Below, in pieces: positions 34,115 through 43,867 of a DNA stretch of 64,000 nucleotides. The notes beneath the pieces were generated by a model that was not told the DNA's origin, did no database searches, and saw only the letters and a program-made list of their open reading frames with translations. Numbering within the stretch: position 1 is the stretch's first letter; the number at the start of each line of letters is the position of its first letter. The position numbers and the translations under genes are program-made. Origin of the DNA: Parasedimentitalea maritima (GTDB lineage Bacteria > Pseudomonadota > Alphaproteobacteria > Rhodobacterales > Rhodobacteraceae); NCBI RefSeq assembly GCF_005771405.1, contig NZ_VAUA01000014.1, positions 85,271-149,270 on the forward strand. Direction: 5' to 3'.

Positions 34115-34880
34115 TAATGCCCCATTGCTTTCATTGAATGGCCTGTCTGCCTGTATCGGCAGGCAGACCGTCCTGGAAGATGTCGGTTTCACTCTCAGCA
34201 ACGGTCAGTGTTTGGCGGTTGTTGGTGGGTCAGGAGCGGGCAAGTCTACTCTGCTGCGCCTGATCCTGGGGCTGCGGAAACCGGCAGTTCCAGTGGCGGG
34301 GCATTTGTGCTTCGACGGTCATGATTATGCGCTGTCAAAGGCCTCATCGGGCAAGCCAATGGGTATTGCCTATGTGCCGCAAAGCCCCGCGCATGGTTTT
34401 GACCCTTTGCGCCGACTGCGCTGGCAGTGGCAGCAATTACAGCGTCTTCTTGGCAAACATGCTGCCGGGGGTGAGGTGCTGGATGCGCTTGGTTTGCCAG
34501 TCTTGGCCAAGGCCTTTCCTCATGAATGGAGCCGCGGCATGCAGCAACGATTGCTGGTTGCGATGGCGCTGTTAGAACAGCCTAAAATGCTAATCCTTGA
34601 CGAGCCCACCTCGGCGTTGGATCCACTCATTGCCGCACAGGTTCTGACCGAGGTGCAGCGGGTGGCGCAAGAGTGCGATATAGCGGTGATGATGGTGACA
34701 CATGATCTGGCGCTGGCAGCGCAGTTTGCGGATCAGATCGCCATATTGCATCAAGGCCACATGGTGCAGACCGGTCCAGCGCAACAGGTGTTGACGGCTC
34801 CATCCTGTGATTACGCCGCAGAGCTTGTTGCCCATCGCTATTGGCAACAAGAAAACCCAGAATCATTGGCGGCCGAGTAA
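34104..34880 (+). CDS. ABC transporter ATP-binding protein (OppD/NikD type)
   Basis: This 258-residue ATPase has Walker A GGSGAGKS, a Q-loop in AYVPQSPAHGF, Walker B LILDEPTSALD and MVTHD. The signature loop is degenerate (EWSRGMQQRLLVAMAL), as often in Opp/Nik ATPases. The TTG at 34104 has GGAG 7 bases upstream and overlaps the binding-protein stop; a longer frame runs inside that gene. It is shorter than OppD because the C-terminal oligopeptide extension with its iron-sulphur cysteines is missing, which resembles NikD/CntD proteins. Confidence 0.88.
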   Translation: MLSDNAPLLSLNGLSACIGRQTVLEDVGFTLSNGQCLAVVGGSGAGKSTLLRLILGLRKPAVPVAGHLCFDGHDYALSKASSGKPMGIAYVPQSPAHGFDPLRRLRWQWQQLQRLLGKHAAGGEVLDALGLPVLAKAFPHEWSRGMQQRLLVAMALLEQPKMLILDEPTSALDPLIAAQVLTEVQRVAQECDIAVMMVTHDLALAAQFADQIAILHQGHMVQTGPAQQVLTAPSCDYAAELVAHRYWQQENPESLAAE

Positions 34881-34883
34881 ACC

Positions 34884-35654
34884 ATGCTGAACATTGCCAA
34901 ACTATCTGTGTCGGCGGCTGGCCGTACCCTGCTGCACGAGGTATCATTTTCTGTTGCAGCGAGTGAAATGTTGTGTGTCATCGGCGAGAGTGGCGCAGGA
35001 AAATCGACCCTATTGAAGGGTTTGATGGGGTTGATGCCTTGCCGCTACGAGCGGTTTGAGCACAGATCATCCGCAGAAGAATCTGCCTTCGCGACAACGT
35101 CGGGGCTGGGATTGCCTGCCTGTCGATATGTCATGCAGGATCCGCTGGCAGCGCTGAACCCGAAACGTAGTTTGGGTCAGTCGATTTGCGAGAGCCTGTA
35201 CACCCAGAAGCTGCCCGCTCCAGAGCAGCGCAATCGGGCCCTGTCTGCCCTAGAAGCGGTGGAACTCCCGGTTGAATTTTATGATCGGTTGCCCAAGGAA
35301 GTCTCTCTTGGGCAGGCGCAACGTGCCTGCTTGGCGCGCGCTTTGGTCGCCGAACCTGAGCTGATCATTTTTGACGAACCCCTCAGTGCGTTGGATGCTT
35401 TGGTACAAAAGAAGATCGCCCTCAAAATGGATCAGCTGCGCCGCGAAATAGGCATCACCTATATTGTGGTCACTCATGACCTGGGATTTGCTGCAGCCTA
35501 TGCAGACCGCATTCTGTTGTTGCGCAACGGGCGGATGGAAACCTTTCAGGACAAGGGGGATTTCTTTGCAAACCCAGCAAGTGCCTACGCCTCAGATCTG
35601 GTGGGCGCAGCGCAGACCCTTGGCGCGCTGAATAGGATGGAGGCTGCGGAATGA
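34884..35654 (+). CDS. ABC transporter ATP-binding protein (OppF/NikE type)
   Basis: This 256-residue ATPase has Walker A GESGAGKS (about residues 34-41), signature region EVSLGQAQRACLARAL, Walker B LIIFDEP and VTHDLGF. It also lacks the Opp C-terminal extension. It pairs with the ATPase encoded at 34104 and overlaps the first permease gene by 4 bp. Confidence 0.88.
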   Translation: MLNIAKLSVSAAGRTLLHEVSFSVAASEMLCVIGESGAGKSTLLKGLMGLMPCRYERFEHRSSAEESAFATTSGLGLPACRYVMQDPLAALNPKRSLGQSICESLYTQKLPAPEQRNRALSALEAVELPVEFYDRLPKEVSLGQAQRACLARALVAEPELIIFDEPLSALDALVQKKIALKMDQLRREIGITYIVVTHDLGFAAAYADRILLLRNGRMETFQDKGDFFANPASAYASDLVGAAQTLGALNRMEAAE

Positions 35655-36601
35655 ACGCGCTTTTAACAAGGCTTGGTGGTTTGGTGACTGTCCTGTTTGG
35701 CATCAGTTTTATCACCTTCGCGGTGACACATTTTGCACCTGGTGACAAAGCCTTGGCGATTGCTCAGGCGCGCTATCCTGGTGAAATGGGTTTTGATGCC
35801 GAAATTCTAGAGGGCATACGTGACGAGTTCCACCTCGACCGCCCCTTTATCTCTCAATACCTGCATTGGCTGGTGGATTTTCTGACTGGTGACTTTGGAC
35901 GTTCATACAGCTCGCACTCCAAGGTTTGGGACATCTTTGCTGGCAACCTCGAAGAGACATTTTCCCTCGCCATTACCGCGCTGACACTGGGACTGGCTGC
36001 GGCCTTTCTGCTGGCAGGGCTTGCCGTCTGGCGAAAAGGTTCGTTGATTGATCGCTTTGCCATTCTCCTGGCCTCGGTTGGGGCGGCGATCCCTAGTTTC
36101 TGGCTGTCGATCTTATTGATCCTGCTGTTTTCAGCCCATTTGGGATGGTTGCCGGCCTATGGCACTGGAACGTTGGCGCAATTGGTTTTGCCAACGGTGA
36201 CGCTGGCCTTCTGGGTGATGTCGTCACAAACTCGATTACTGCGCAGTTTCCTGTTAGAAGCCTATGACCAGCCTTTTGTCGAAACCCTGCGTCTGCGTAG
36301 TGTTTCAGAGCGCGAGATCTTCTTTTCTCATGTCTTGCGCCACGCGCTTTCACCTGCCTTGACGATGATCGGTCTGGACCTGGCTGGACTGATCGAAGGC
36401 GCGGTAATTGTCGAAATAATCTTTGCCCGGTCTGGGCTTGGCTCTCTATTGGCGGGCTCGGTTTTGGCTAGGGATCTGCCGGTTGTTGTCTTTTTGGTGA
36501 TGTTCTTTGCGCTGACCTATGTGCTGATCAATACAGTTATCGATCTGGTTCAAACCTTTACTGACCCCAGACATCTGGCAGGGGAAAGGAACGCGGTATG
36601 A
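35651..36601 (+). CDS. ABC transporter permease (DppB/NikB type)
   Basis: This 316-residue inner-membrane protein has about six helices. The N-terminal segment FGISFITFAVTHFAPGD is typical of DppB-type permeases, and the EAA-like coupling region is RLRSVSEREIFFSHVLRHAL (about residues 217-236). It forms a heterodimeric channel with the permease encoded at 36598, and the two genes overlap by 4 bp. Confidence 0.92.
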   Translation: MNALLTRLGGLVTVLFGISFITFAVTHFAPGDKALAIAQARYPGEMGFDAEILEGIRDEFHLDRPFISQYLHWLVDFLTGDFGRSYSSHSKVWDIFAGNLEETFSLAITALTLGLAAAFLLAGLAVWRKGSLIDRFAILLASVGAAIPSFWLSILLILLFSAHLGWLPAYGTGTLAQLVLPTVTLAFWVMSSQTRLLRSFLLEAYDQPFVETLRLRSVSEREIFFSHVLRHALSPALTMIGLDLAGLIEGAVIVEIIFARSGLGSLLAGSVLARDLPVVVFLVMFFALTYVLINTVIDLVQTFTDPRHLAGERNAV

Positions 36602-37428
36602 GCATGTCCCTATCAAATCCTAATGTAAAACAAACCATACCCGCGATGCCGGGAACTTGGACCTTGATGGTCTTTGCTTTGACCTTGGGTGCAGGCATGC
36701 TGATGACCCCATATGATCCAACACAGGCTGATTTTTTGAACCGGCTTGCCACGCCCAGTGCCCTGCATTGGTTTGGCACCGACCACTTGGGCCGGGACAT
36801 CGCCACTCGGGTCCTCTACGGCAGTTTTTGGTCCCTGGGGCTGTCGCTCGGTGTGGTCAGCATCGGGGCGGCGATTGGCACAATTGTAGGGCTGGTCGCA
36901 GCGCAGAATGGGCGGTGGGTCGATATGATCCTGATGCGCACAACTGACAGCTTTTTTGCCTTCCCCGAGCTGATTTCGGCGGTGACCATCGCGGGCCTGT
37001 TTGGGCCCAGCACAATGAACCTTGTGCTGGCCCTGATCGTTGTCAGCTGGATGAAGTTTGCCCGTTTGGTGCGGAGCCTCGCGATTAGCGTGGTGCAACA
37101 GGATTACATTTTGCAAGCACGGCTGAACGGTCTGCCCGCATGGCGTGTGCTTTGGCAGCATAACCTGCCCAATATTCTTCCGGGCGTGTTTGTGCTGTGG
37201 ACCAACAGCTGGTCCCGCACCATTCTGGCGATCTCGGGGCTAAGCTTTTTGGGTTTTGGAGTGCAACCGCCAAATGCAGAATGGGGGGCGATGCTGCTTG
37301 ACGGCAAGGCTTATCTGCTCACCGCGCCGCATATCATGATATTCCCGGGACTGGCAGTTTTGTTTGCAGTCCTGACCATCAACCTGACCGGAGATCGTTG
37401 GCGTGACCGGCTGGCGGATAACATCTAA
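36598..37428 (+). CDS. ABC transporter permease (DppC/NikC type)
   Basis: This 276-residue membrane protein has the N-terminal DppC signature HWFGTDHLGRDIATRVLYGS (about residues 58-77) and the coupling motif YILQARLNGLPAWRVLWQHN (about residues 168-187). It completes a five-gene binding protein, two ATPase and two permease operon. It is followed after 18 bp by the EamA exporter gene, so the latter is probably co-transcribed. Confidence 0.92.
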   Translation: MSMSLSNPNVKQTIPAMPGTWTLMVFALTLGAGMLMTPYDPTQADFLNRLATPSALHWFGTDHLGRDIATRVLYGSFWSLGLSLGVVSIGAAIGTIVGLVAAQNGRWVDMILMRTTDSFFAFPELISAVTIAGLFGPSTMNLVLALIVVSWMKFARLVRSLAISVVQQDYILQARLNGLPAWRVLWQHNLPNILPGVFVLWTNSWSRTILAISGLSFLGFGVQPPNAEWGAMLLDGKAYLLTAPHIMIFPGLAVLFAVLTINLTGDRWRDRLADNI

Positions 37429-37446
37429 ACACAGATTGGATTAGTT

Positions 37447-38337
37447 TTGGACACTTCCGGTATTTCCTTGCGCGTTGGCGCAACGTTTTTCTTCTCCGTT
37501 ATGGTCATTTTCATCAAGCTTCTGTCCGAAGCCGTGCCCATCGGCCAAGTGGTGTTTTTTCGCAGCGCGGTGGCGCTGGTGCCTCTGGTTCTGTTTTTGA
37601 TGTGGACCAAGGATTTCCCCAACGGTCTCTACAGTAAGAGGCCGATGGGGCATCTGGTGCGCTGTTTGATGGGTTGCGCGGCGATGTTTGCCTCATTTGC
37701 CTCAATAAAATATCTACCGTTGGCCCATGCTTCGATCCTTGGCTATCTCGCACCGATGTTGGCGGTGGTTTTGGCCCGGTTCATATTGGGCGAAAATGTG
37801 AGCCCCATTCGGTGGTTTGCCGTGGTGCTGAGCTTTCTGGGGATGCTGGTGCTGGTGTTGCCAAAAGCAACCGGCGCCGCTTTGGATCAATCCTATATGA
37901 TCGGACTGACACTGGCTCTGGTGATGGCGGTCTTTACTGCAGGGGCCAAAATTCAAATCCGTTCTTTGGCTTTGACCGAAAACGCTGGAGCGATTGCCTT
38001 TTACTTTGCTCTGACCTGTGCGTTTGCCGGACTGGTTACAGTCGGGCTGGGCTGGGTGCAGCCGAATCCCACGCAATGGATGTTGCTCATAGGGTCCGGC
38101 TTGGCAGGGGGGATTGCCCACATAATGATGACCCTCGCCCTGCAAAAATCCGAGGTTTCCCAGCTTGCTCCGTTTGAATACCTGTCGCTAGTCTTTGCGG
38201 TGATTGCCGATTACAGTCTGTTCAACGTAGTACCGGGCGTGGCGTTTGTCGGGGCTACTGTGTTGATTTTGGCCGCGATGTGGCTTGTGACTTTCAAGGA
38301 CAGCCCTGGTCCTGCAAAACGGGCCGGAACGCTGTAG
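37447..38337 (+). CDS. EamA/DMT family transporter, 3' end altered by IS sequence
   Basis: This 296-residue protein has ten predicted helices in two EamA repeats (about residues 10-135 and 150-285). The TTG at 37447 is the only reasonable start and has a weak ribosome-binding site. In Pseudomonas the EamA protein CntI exports the metallophore pseudopaline and is encoded with its importer genes. By analogy this protein may export a zincophore, but no nicotianamine-synthase-like or opine-dehydrogenase gene is present. Roughly the last ten codons coincide with IS21-type sequence on the other strand, so the native C-terminus may be lost. Confidence 0.82.
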   Translation: MDTSGISLRVGATFFFSVMVIFIKLLSEAVPIGQVVFFRSAVALVPLVLFLMWTKDFPNGLYSKRPMGHLVRCLMGCAAMFASFASIKYLPLAHASILGYLAPMLAVVLARFILGENVSPIRWFAVVLSFLGMLVLVLPKATGAALDQSYMIGLTLALVMAVFTAGAKIQIRSLALTENAGAIAFYFALTCAFAGLVTVGLGWVQPNPTQWMLLIGSGLAGGIAHIMMTLALQKSEVSQLAPFEYLSLVFAVIADYSLFNVVPGVAFVGATVLILAAMWLVTFKDSPGPAKRAGTL

Positions 38338-38470
38338 CGGTTGCTGTCGTATTGAACCAGGCAGGTAGATCGCACACGGACAGTCTTCTCGACATAGCTA
38401 CCAAAGGCACGACCCAAGGGACGCAGATCAGCCTTTTACTCAGCAAAAATGGCATCAACAGTGCCCATGG
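38300..38470 (-). pseudogene. IS21-family transposase (istA) C-terminal relic
   Basis: The minus strand reads DLRPLGRAFGSYVEKTVRVR and then STCLVQYDSNRYSVPARFAG, the conserved C-terminal β-strand region of IS21 IstA. A stop codon lies just upstream in the same frame and no flanking istB or inverted repeat is seen. The relic runs into the end of the EamA gene. The remaining 150 bp to the hairpin at 38619 carry no recognised gene. Confidence 0.7.
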
Positions 38471-38616
38471 TGACAAATCTATCTAACGGCTGATTCCAGC
38501 CCAAGCGAGGCATTAGTACAAGGCACAAGGCCGCAATGGGATACGTGAAATGGTGGGAAACGGAGTTTTGCTGCAAGGATGCTGAATGTTTAAGAAAGCG
38601 CCGTTTTATGATTAGA

Positions 38617-38645
38617 GAAAAGGCGTGCCTGCACGCCTTTAACTA
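38617..38645 (-). terminator. Terminator of the hybrid kinase gene
   Basis: AAAGGCGTGC (38619-38628) and GCACGCCTTT (38631-38640) form a near-perfect palindrome. On the minus strand it is followed by TTTTCTCT. It lies about 75 bp beyond the kinase stop codon. Confidence 0.65.
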
Positions 38646-38713
38646 CTCCCTGAAAAGTCCTCGATCTGAGGTTAGCCTGTTCTCCGACGCAGGGACTGGC
38701 GAAGTCGGTAACT

Positions 38714-41425
38714 TTACAACTTAATTTCTTCTTCGACATATGCCTCGACGAACTCTCTAACAGCATCGAAGCCTTGTTCAACAGGCGCGATGTAGTCTTG
38801 CCCAACAAACGCACCGCTCCCACTTGCGGCCTTTTCGATGTTTTCACAAAGATTTCCTAACTCAAGGGCTCCGACGAACCTCATGGACGACTTGAGTTTG
38901 TGTGCCAGGAAACTAGCAGTCTTGTTGTCGTTGTCTCGCAAAGCCTTTTGAAGTTTCTGGATCTCTGGTCCCGTACTGGCGACTAGTTTTAGCAGTGTCT
39001 GTGCGAAATATTCCTTGTCCTCGAACCCAAGTATTTCCACCAGAACAGATGGATCGACAGGCGCAGTTTTTGGCGTTGTCTTGACTTCCTCTTCATCAGG
39101 TGTGCGATGGTCATGCTTTTTCTGAGAATTTGGCCAGGTGGTCTGAAGTGCTTCACCTAGCTGTTTAAGTGTAGTCGGTTTTGAGAGGTAATCATCCATA
39201 CCAGCAGCAAGGCACTTCTCGGCTTCTCCTCCCATCGCATTAGCGGTAATCGCAATAATCTTTGATGGAGATCGCCCCTCTGCTTTTTCGACAATTCGTA
39301 TTCTCCTGGTCATTTCGAACCCATCCATCGTGGGCATATTGCAGTCTGTCAGGACCAGATCGAAGTGTTCAGTTTTCCATTTCTCTAGCCCTTCGTAGCC
39401 GTTCATCGCGACCTCTGGGCTAAAACCCAGAGATTTTAACTGCATGAAAATCACCTCCAGATTGATTTCGTTGTCTTCCACAAGCAGTGTTTTTGGCCAA
39501 GCATCCTTCTCAGCGAATAATTTCGCGATCTCTGCCTCTTGATGAAAAACTTCAGCGTTCACCCGTTCGGCCAGCACTGATATGCCCTGGATCAGTTCGG
39601 ACGGAAGCAACGGGTATCTTTGAACAGCTAAACAATCCGGCAGGCTACAGCGATCGACTTCTTCTTGGTCGGCTACCAAATACAGAAATCGAATCAGATC
39701 ATTGCCATCGGAAACAGCCTTGCTAACGCGCATGTCTTCGGAAAATGTATCGAGCGACAACAGAACGATAGTCTGGTCCGTCACCGCTGAAATCAAGGTC
39801 TGTAGCTCAGCCCCAGTCTCCGCATAAACTATACTTGACTGATGATGCTCTATGTAGCCCGAGAGCGTCTTGCGATTAATTCCTTCATCAACAAGAGCCA
39901 GCACATTCAGTCCAGAAATGTCGGGGTCTTCACATACGCCATCTGTCTGCACATAGGGTAAGGTCACTTCAAATATGCTCCCTTCGCCAAATGTACTTTC
40001 GACGTTGATTGTCCCGTTCATGAGTTCGATTATGTCTCGGGTGATAACAAGTCCCAAGCCAGTGCCGCCATAACGCCGGGTGGTGGAGTCTTCGCCCTGC
40101 GTAAACGCTTGAAACAGCTTGTTAAGTACGTCCTCGGTCATGCCAATGCCGTCGTCGCTCACGGTTATCTTCATCAGGGTTTCTTCAGAATGATTGGCAA
40201 GTAACCTGACACGGCCGGGTTGCTGATCAACCTCTCGGCTGGAAAATTTTAAGGCATTGTTCAGAAGGTTCACAAACACTTGGCGAAGACGGACCGGATC
40301 GCCGAGAATAAAGCGTGGAATTCTGGGGTCCAATCCAAAAGTAATCCTGACGTTATACCCTTTTGCTATTGGCCGCAGGGTATCGACGACCCCTTCAAAA
40401 AGGTCGCGAAAGTTGATGGGTACAGACTCAAGCGATACCTTGCCCGCTTCGATTTTGGACAGGTCGAGAATGTCCTCGATGATCCGAAGCAGCGACATGG
40501 ACGACCTGCTAATAGTTGCCAGCATGCGCGACTGCTCAGGCTGCAACTCAGTCTGGGAGAGGACTTCAGCCATCCCGACGACACCGTTCATTGGCGTGCG
40601 TATTTCATGGGACATATTGGCAAGGAACTGAGATTTCGCTCGATTGGCAGCCTCTGCTTTATGGGCTGCCACTCTCAGTTTTTGCGTTCTCTCAGCTACA
40701 CGTGCCTCAAGAAAATCCAGATCTTTTCTTTTTTCGTGTTGGTAGTTGCGGATAGATGCCTCAAGGATATCCAACTCATCGCGTTTATCGTTGTAGTTTT
40801 TGTCACCTTCTGGTTCGACCGATTGTTTTGGGCCAAATCCCTCAACTGTTTTTGATATCCTCTCAAGACGTTTAGTCAAAAGGAAATAGAATGCCGCCAT
40901 CAGCGCTGCTGCCAGCATCAGGCTCCGGATTACTCCGAAAAGAACAATTAGCCAGATGCGATTGAAAAAATTGCCATAGGCCAGATAGGGGGCAACCCAG
41001 ACTTTCAAGGATCCGACTGGAGCCGAGTGACCTTCCACAAAGAGCTCGATGGAGTGAATTCGCGGACGGTTCTCGAGTAGAAGGCCTTCGAACCAAAGCT
41101 TTGTGGGTTCTTTCTTGGCGGTTTCCATTCTGGCAAGAGTGTTACCAAAATCGGTTTCAATCTCGGCTTGCACGATTGCCTTATATTCAAACAAACCAGA
41201 AACAACTCTGGAGCCTAGTCGGCTCTCAAGACCAAAGGCAGCCTGGGCGGCAGAGTCTCGTACTGCATTCAAAAGTTGAGAAACAGTTGCATTCACCCGC
41301 TCTTTTTCATCTTTGAAATCCAGCCAAATCTGCAGCCCACTCAGAAACAACCCAAGAAAGAAGGCAAGAAAGACAGCCAGCCGCACTTGTTTGAACGAAA
41401 GACGATTGGTGAGTCGTACGGTCAT
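38714..41425 (-). CDS. Hybrid sensor histidine kinase with receiver and HPt domains (BarA/BvgS type)
   Basis: This 903-residue membrane kinase has TM1 (about residues 16-35), a periplasmic region (36-153), TM2 (154-183), HAMP (185-235) and coiled coil. HisKA has [11 protein letters not shown] (phospho-His 273); HATPase has NLLNNALKF (386-394), DDGIGM and [10 protein letters not shown] degenerate receiver-like region (about 503-620) is followed by a true receiver ([12 protein letters not shown], phospho-Asp 694 in LTDCNMP) and HPt (AHKLKSS, His 842). It carries a full phosphorelay but no output domain, so a separate response regulator must exist outside the window. The binding-protein gene just upstream may encode its ligand sensor. 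Confidence 0.93.
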   Translation of the reverse strand: MTVRLTNRLSFKQVRLAVFLAFFLGLFLSGLQIWLDFKDEKERVNATVSQLLNAVRDSAAQAAFGLESRLGSRVVSGLFEYKAIVQAEIETDFGNTLARMETAKKEPTKLWFEGLLLENRPRIHSIELFVEGHSAPVGSLKVWVAPYLAYGNFFNRIWLIVLFGVIRSLMLAAALMAAFYFLLTKRLERISKTVEGFGPKQSVEPEGDKNYNDKRDELDILEASIRNYQHEKRKDLDFLEARVAERTQKLRVAAHKAEAANRAKSQFLANMSHEIRTPMNGVVGMAEVLSQTELQPEQSRMLATISRSSMSLLRIIEDILDLSKIEAGKVSLESVPINFRDLFEGVVDTLRPIAKGYNVRITFGLDPRIPRFILGDPVRLRQVFVNLLNNALKFSSREVDQQPGRVRLLANHSEETLMKITVSDDGIGMTEDVLNKLFQAFTQGEDSTTRRYGGTGLGLVITRDIIELMNGTINVESTFGEGSIFEVTLPYVQTDGVCEDPDISGLNVLALVDEGINRKTLSGYIEHHQSSIVYAETGAELQTLISAVTDQTIVLLSLDTFSEDMRVSKAVSDGNDLIRFLYLVADQEEVDRCSLPDCLAVQRYPLLPSELIQGISVLAERVNAEVFHQEAEIAKLFAEKDAWPKTLLVEDNEINLEVIFMQLKSLGFSPEVAMNGYEGLEKWKTEHFDLVLTDCNMPTMDGFEMTRRIRIVEKAEGRSPSKIIAITANAMGGEAEKCLAAGMDDYLSKPTTLKQLGEALQTTWPNSQKKHDHRTPDEEEVKTTPKTAPVDPSVLVEILGFEDKEYFAQTLLKLVASTGPEIQKLQKALRDNDNKTASFLAHKLKSSMRFVGALELGNLCENIEKAASGSGAFVGQDYIAPVEQGFDAVREFVEAYVEEEIKL

Positions 41426-41545
41426 TTTGTCCTCAACACTTCGTCGATGTTAAGAAGCAACCGCTTCCATTTCTTTCTGATTTCGTTTTCTGGCTTTTCA
41501 TTATATGGGACTTCGGTTCCTATATGGTGTGGAGGCTCGATTTTT

Positions 41546-42313
41546 TTACTGCATCAACCTCGAAACACCATGGAACTCGAGAATGTCTTTCAGAGTTCCG
41601 TTTTTGCGCATCTCGTCAAGAGCTTCATTGAAGCGATCTCTAATCTCGACATGATCCGGGCGCGCTCGGGAAAAAGCGACATGCATAGGGTTTTCCTGCA
41701 ACGCTATCTCAGAGTATTTCAGGCTGACCACCGCATCCGGATATTCAGTGGCAACAGCATAACGTGCTGCAATTTCCTCAGCAACGATGACGTTAGTTCG
41801 ACCAAATATCAGTTTTCGCAAGCTTAGAGAAAGCGTTTCGGACTCCTCTCGGACAAAAAAGTCCGCATTTTGAAAATCCTCTGGATAACCATAACCCGCG
41901 GTGACACCAACGGTTTCCCCTCTCAGGTCCTCCAATGAATTGAAGGTGAATTCGTAATCGCTGCGGTGAATAAGAACGATGCGGCTGGAAACTATTGGGT
42001 TGCTATACTCAATTTCCTTTTCTCTCTCAGGTGTCGACCAAATGGCCGTAATCACGTGATATCTACCACTCACTGTCCCGGCATAGGCTCGGTTCCACGG
42101 AACGATGGCTACCGCCACCTCGTATCCCGCACGTGCAAGTGCCTGCATAGTAATGTCGGTGATGATGCCCCCCTTGGGTAGGGTTTCGCCCTTGTAAGGA
42201 GGCCAATAGTTATTCGTTAATATCAGCGGTTCCTCTTCGGCCACCACCGATGAAAAGGGCTGCAATGCTATTCCAAAAAACACTGCCATTCCCAATATGG
42301 CTCTATTGGTCAT
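41546..42313 (-). CDS. Periplasmic transporter-substrate-binding-domain protein (SBP_bac_3-like)
   Basis: This 255-residue protein has a signal peptide (about residues 1-25, cleavage after VVA) and a type II binding fold (TNNYWPPYKGETLPKGGIIT, then GETVGVTAGYGYP). Its opening YWPPY resembles polar-amino-acid-type binding proteins that act as free sensors. No permease or ATPase genes are near. Instead it is 120 bp upstream of the hybrid kinase on the same strand, which suggests it presents a ligand to that kinase's periplasmic region. Confidence 0.82.
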   Translation of the reverse strand: MTNRAILGMAVFFGIALQPFSSVVAEEEPLILTNNYWPPYKGETLPKGGIITDITMQALARAGYEVAVAIVPWNRAYAGTVSGRYHVITAIWSTPEREKEIEYSNPIVSSRIVLIHRSDYEFTFNSLEDLRGETVGVTAGYGYPEDFQNADFFVREESETLSLSLRKLIFGRTNVIVAEEIAARYAVATEYPDAVVSLKYSEIALQENPMHVAFSRARPDHVEIRDRFNEALDEMRKNGTLKDILEFHGVSRLMQ

Positions 42314-43047
42314 TCAAACCTCCGCTTTCGCTACTCCCACATGTTTCCAAAAACATCTGGTCGTCACTTAAAGTGTTTGGGTTTCCCCAGATCACTCGTT
42401 TTCAAGGGAAGAAGGCCTTTACAACCCTCAAACCATTCCTTGTTGAACTCAGTACCACGCAGTCTCTACCTTATTCACTATACCAACCTCCATTGGGCTG
42501 GGCGCAGCGCCGTGATAAACCCTAGGAACAGCTTTGCCTCAAATGGTCGAAGGGTATTTCTAGCGCTGAAGTTTTGATTTTGGATTGATAAACTTTTACC
42601 ACAATTCGGATTTGTCACACATATCCAGAAACTGGTCGGCATCCACTTTCGCAGGAGCGACCACGAACAACATAGCATTGGATCATTTAGGTAGGGAAGG
42701 GCCACCATCAGAAACGGGCGTGACAAGTCCTATGCTTTCTGCCCTCACAGCTGGTCGACCGGATTCAAGATGGATCAATCTGGCCCGTTTGGCCAATTCT
42801 TGCAATTGCGTTGGCAAGGCGTGCGGCCGCTGGAGGCCTTGAGCCTGTGGGCATCGCTGTTAGTCGCTATGATGTCGCCCAGGTGCTTGCGCAACTGCTC
42901 GTGGTTGCCGCAATGTAAAATCTTAGTTGGTTTCGCTAAACGCCTGAATTTGCAAAATCCGTTTCCTGCGGATTCTGTGGAAAAACATCGTGTTGCTGGC
43001 ACTGAAAACAAGGGACTGAACGTTGTACGAGGGGAAAGTTGCATAAA
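42314..43047. other. Gene-poor stretch, probably decayed mobile DNA
   Basis: The 734 bp hold no intact gene. Short open frames on both strands are interrupted and show no firm family match. It abuts an IS110-type relic, and the piece nearest that relic may be its scrambled 3' end. Confidence 0.4.
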
Positions 43048-43672
43048 TCAGGCGGTCGAATGTTGTCGCGGAACAAGACCCAGCCAAACTGCAAAATGGG
43101 GACCCTTCTGAAAGTTCTGAGCAGGGGGACAGAAAGCCTGGATTGCCATCGCTGACATCGGTCCAATCCCTGGCATTGTTTGCAGTCGTCGAGCATCGGC
43201 GTTGCGCAATGCGCCTTTCTTGATTTTAACGTCCAGCTCCACAATCTCACGATCGAAGGTTTCTGGAGCGCCCTCTAACTCTGCGCGGCATCGTTCTGCG
43301 AACAACTGACCATTTCTGCGCTGTTGCGGCAAAACGATTCCATACTCAGCCAAGTGCGCGCGAACAACATCGATGAACTGTGTTTTCAACCGGAAAAACA
43401 TCGCGTGTTCGTAATAGCGTGGCCTAAGCCTGCTGATTTTCATCTTTTACCGCTTCCGTGCGCATGGACGGCCGAGACGCTGCCTCAACATCGATCGCAT
43501 CGTTCTTGTGGAGTTTGACAAACGGTTTGACGTAAAGTGCGGGAATGAAGCCGACCTCGTGTCCGGCAGCTTGTGCGACGCGAGCCCAGTGGCGAGCAGA
43601 CCCACAGGTTTCCATCGCAACGATGCATGGCGGCAGCTCTGAAAGAGCTTTCTGGAACTTCGGTCGGGTCAA
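43048..43672 (-). pseudogene. IS110-family transposase relic, frameshifted and truncated
   Basis: Two minus-strand frames overlap. 43672-43424 encodes the N-terminal DEDD-type region (PPCIVAMETCGSARHWARVA, then YVKPFVKLHKNDAIDVEAAS), and 43443-43048 encodes the middle and transposase_20 part (LQTMPGIGPMSAMAIQAF, AVWLGLVPRQHST). A frameshift near 43430 separates them. The first ~35 residues and everything after QHST, including the catalytic Ser region, are missing. The element is dead. Confidence 0.82.
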
Positions 43673-43788
43673 TTTCCGTCTTAAATTAACATAACCATAG
43701 TTATAAGTTTCTCAAATTGTAGCAGGGCACATTCTAAGCTCCGTTGCGACAAATCCCCTATCTTGCTGGAAAGCAAGAAGAATGGAAG

Positions 43789-43848
43789 ATGGCGCACACA
43801 GAGCTGGATTTGCGTGAGAGACGCGCAATTATCGCCAACTTAATGTGA
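43789..43848 (+). pseudogene. IS30-type transposase N-terminal stub
   Basis: The ATG at 43789 opens MAHTELDLRERRAIIANLM followed by TGA. The LDLRERRAI segment resembles the start of IS30-family transposase helix-turn-helix domains. Only 19 residues remain. Assignment is by this short similarity only. Confidence 0.35.
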
Positions 43849-43867
43849 CAACACCCGTTTAGGCGGT

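Noticed and set aside
38536..38724. 62-codon plus-strand open frame between EamA and kinase genes
   Set aside because: It spans the kinase terminator hairpin, overlaps the convergent gene end and has no family match.
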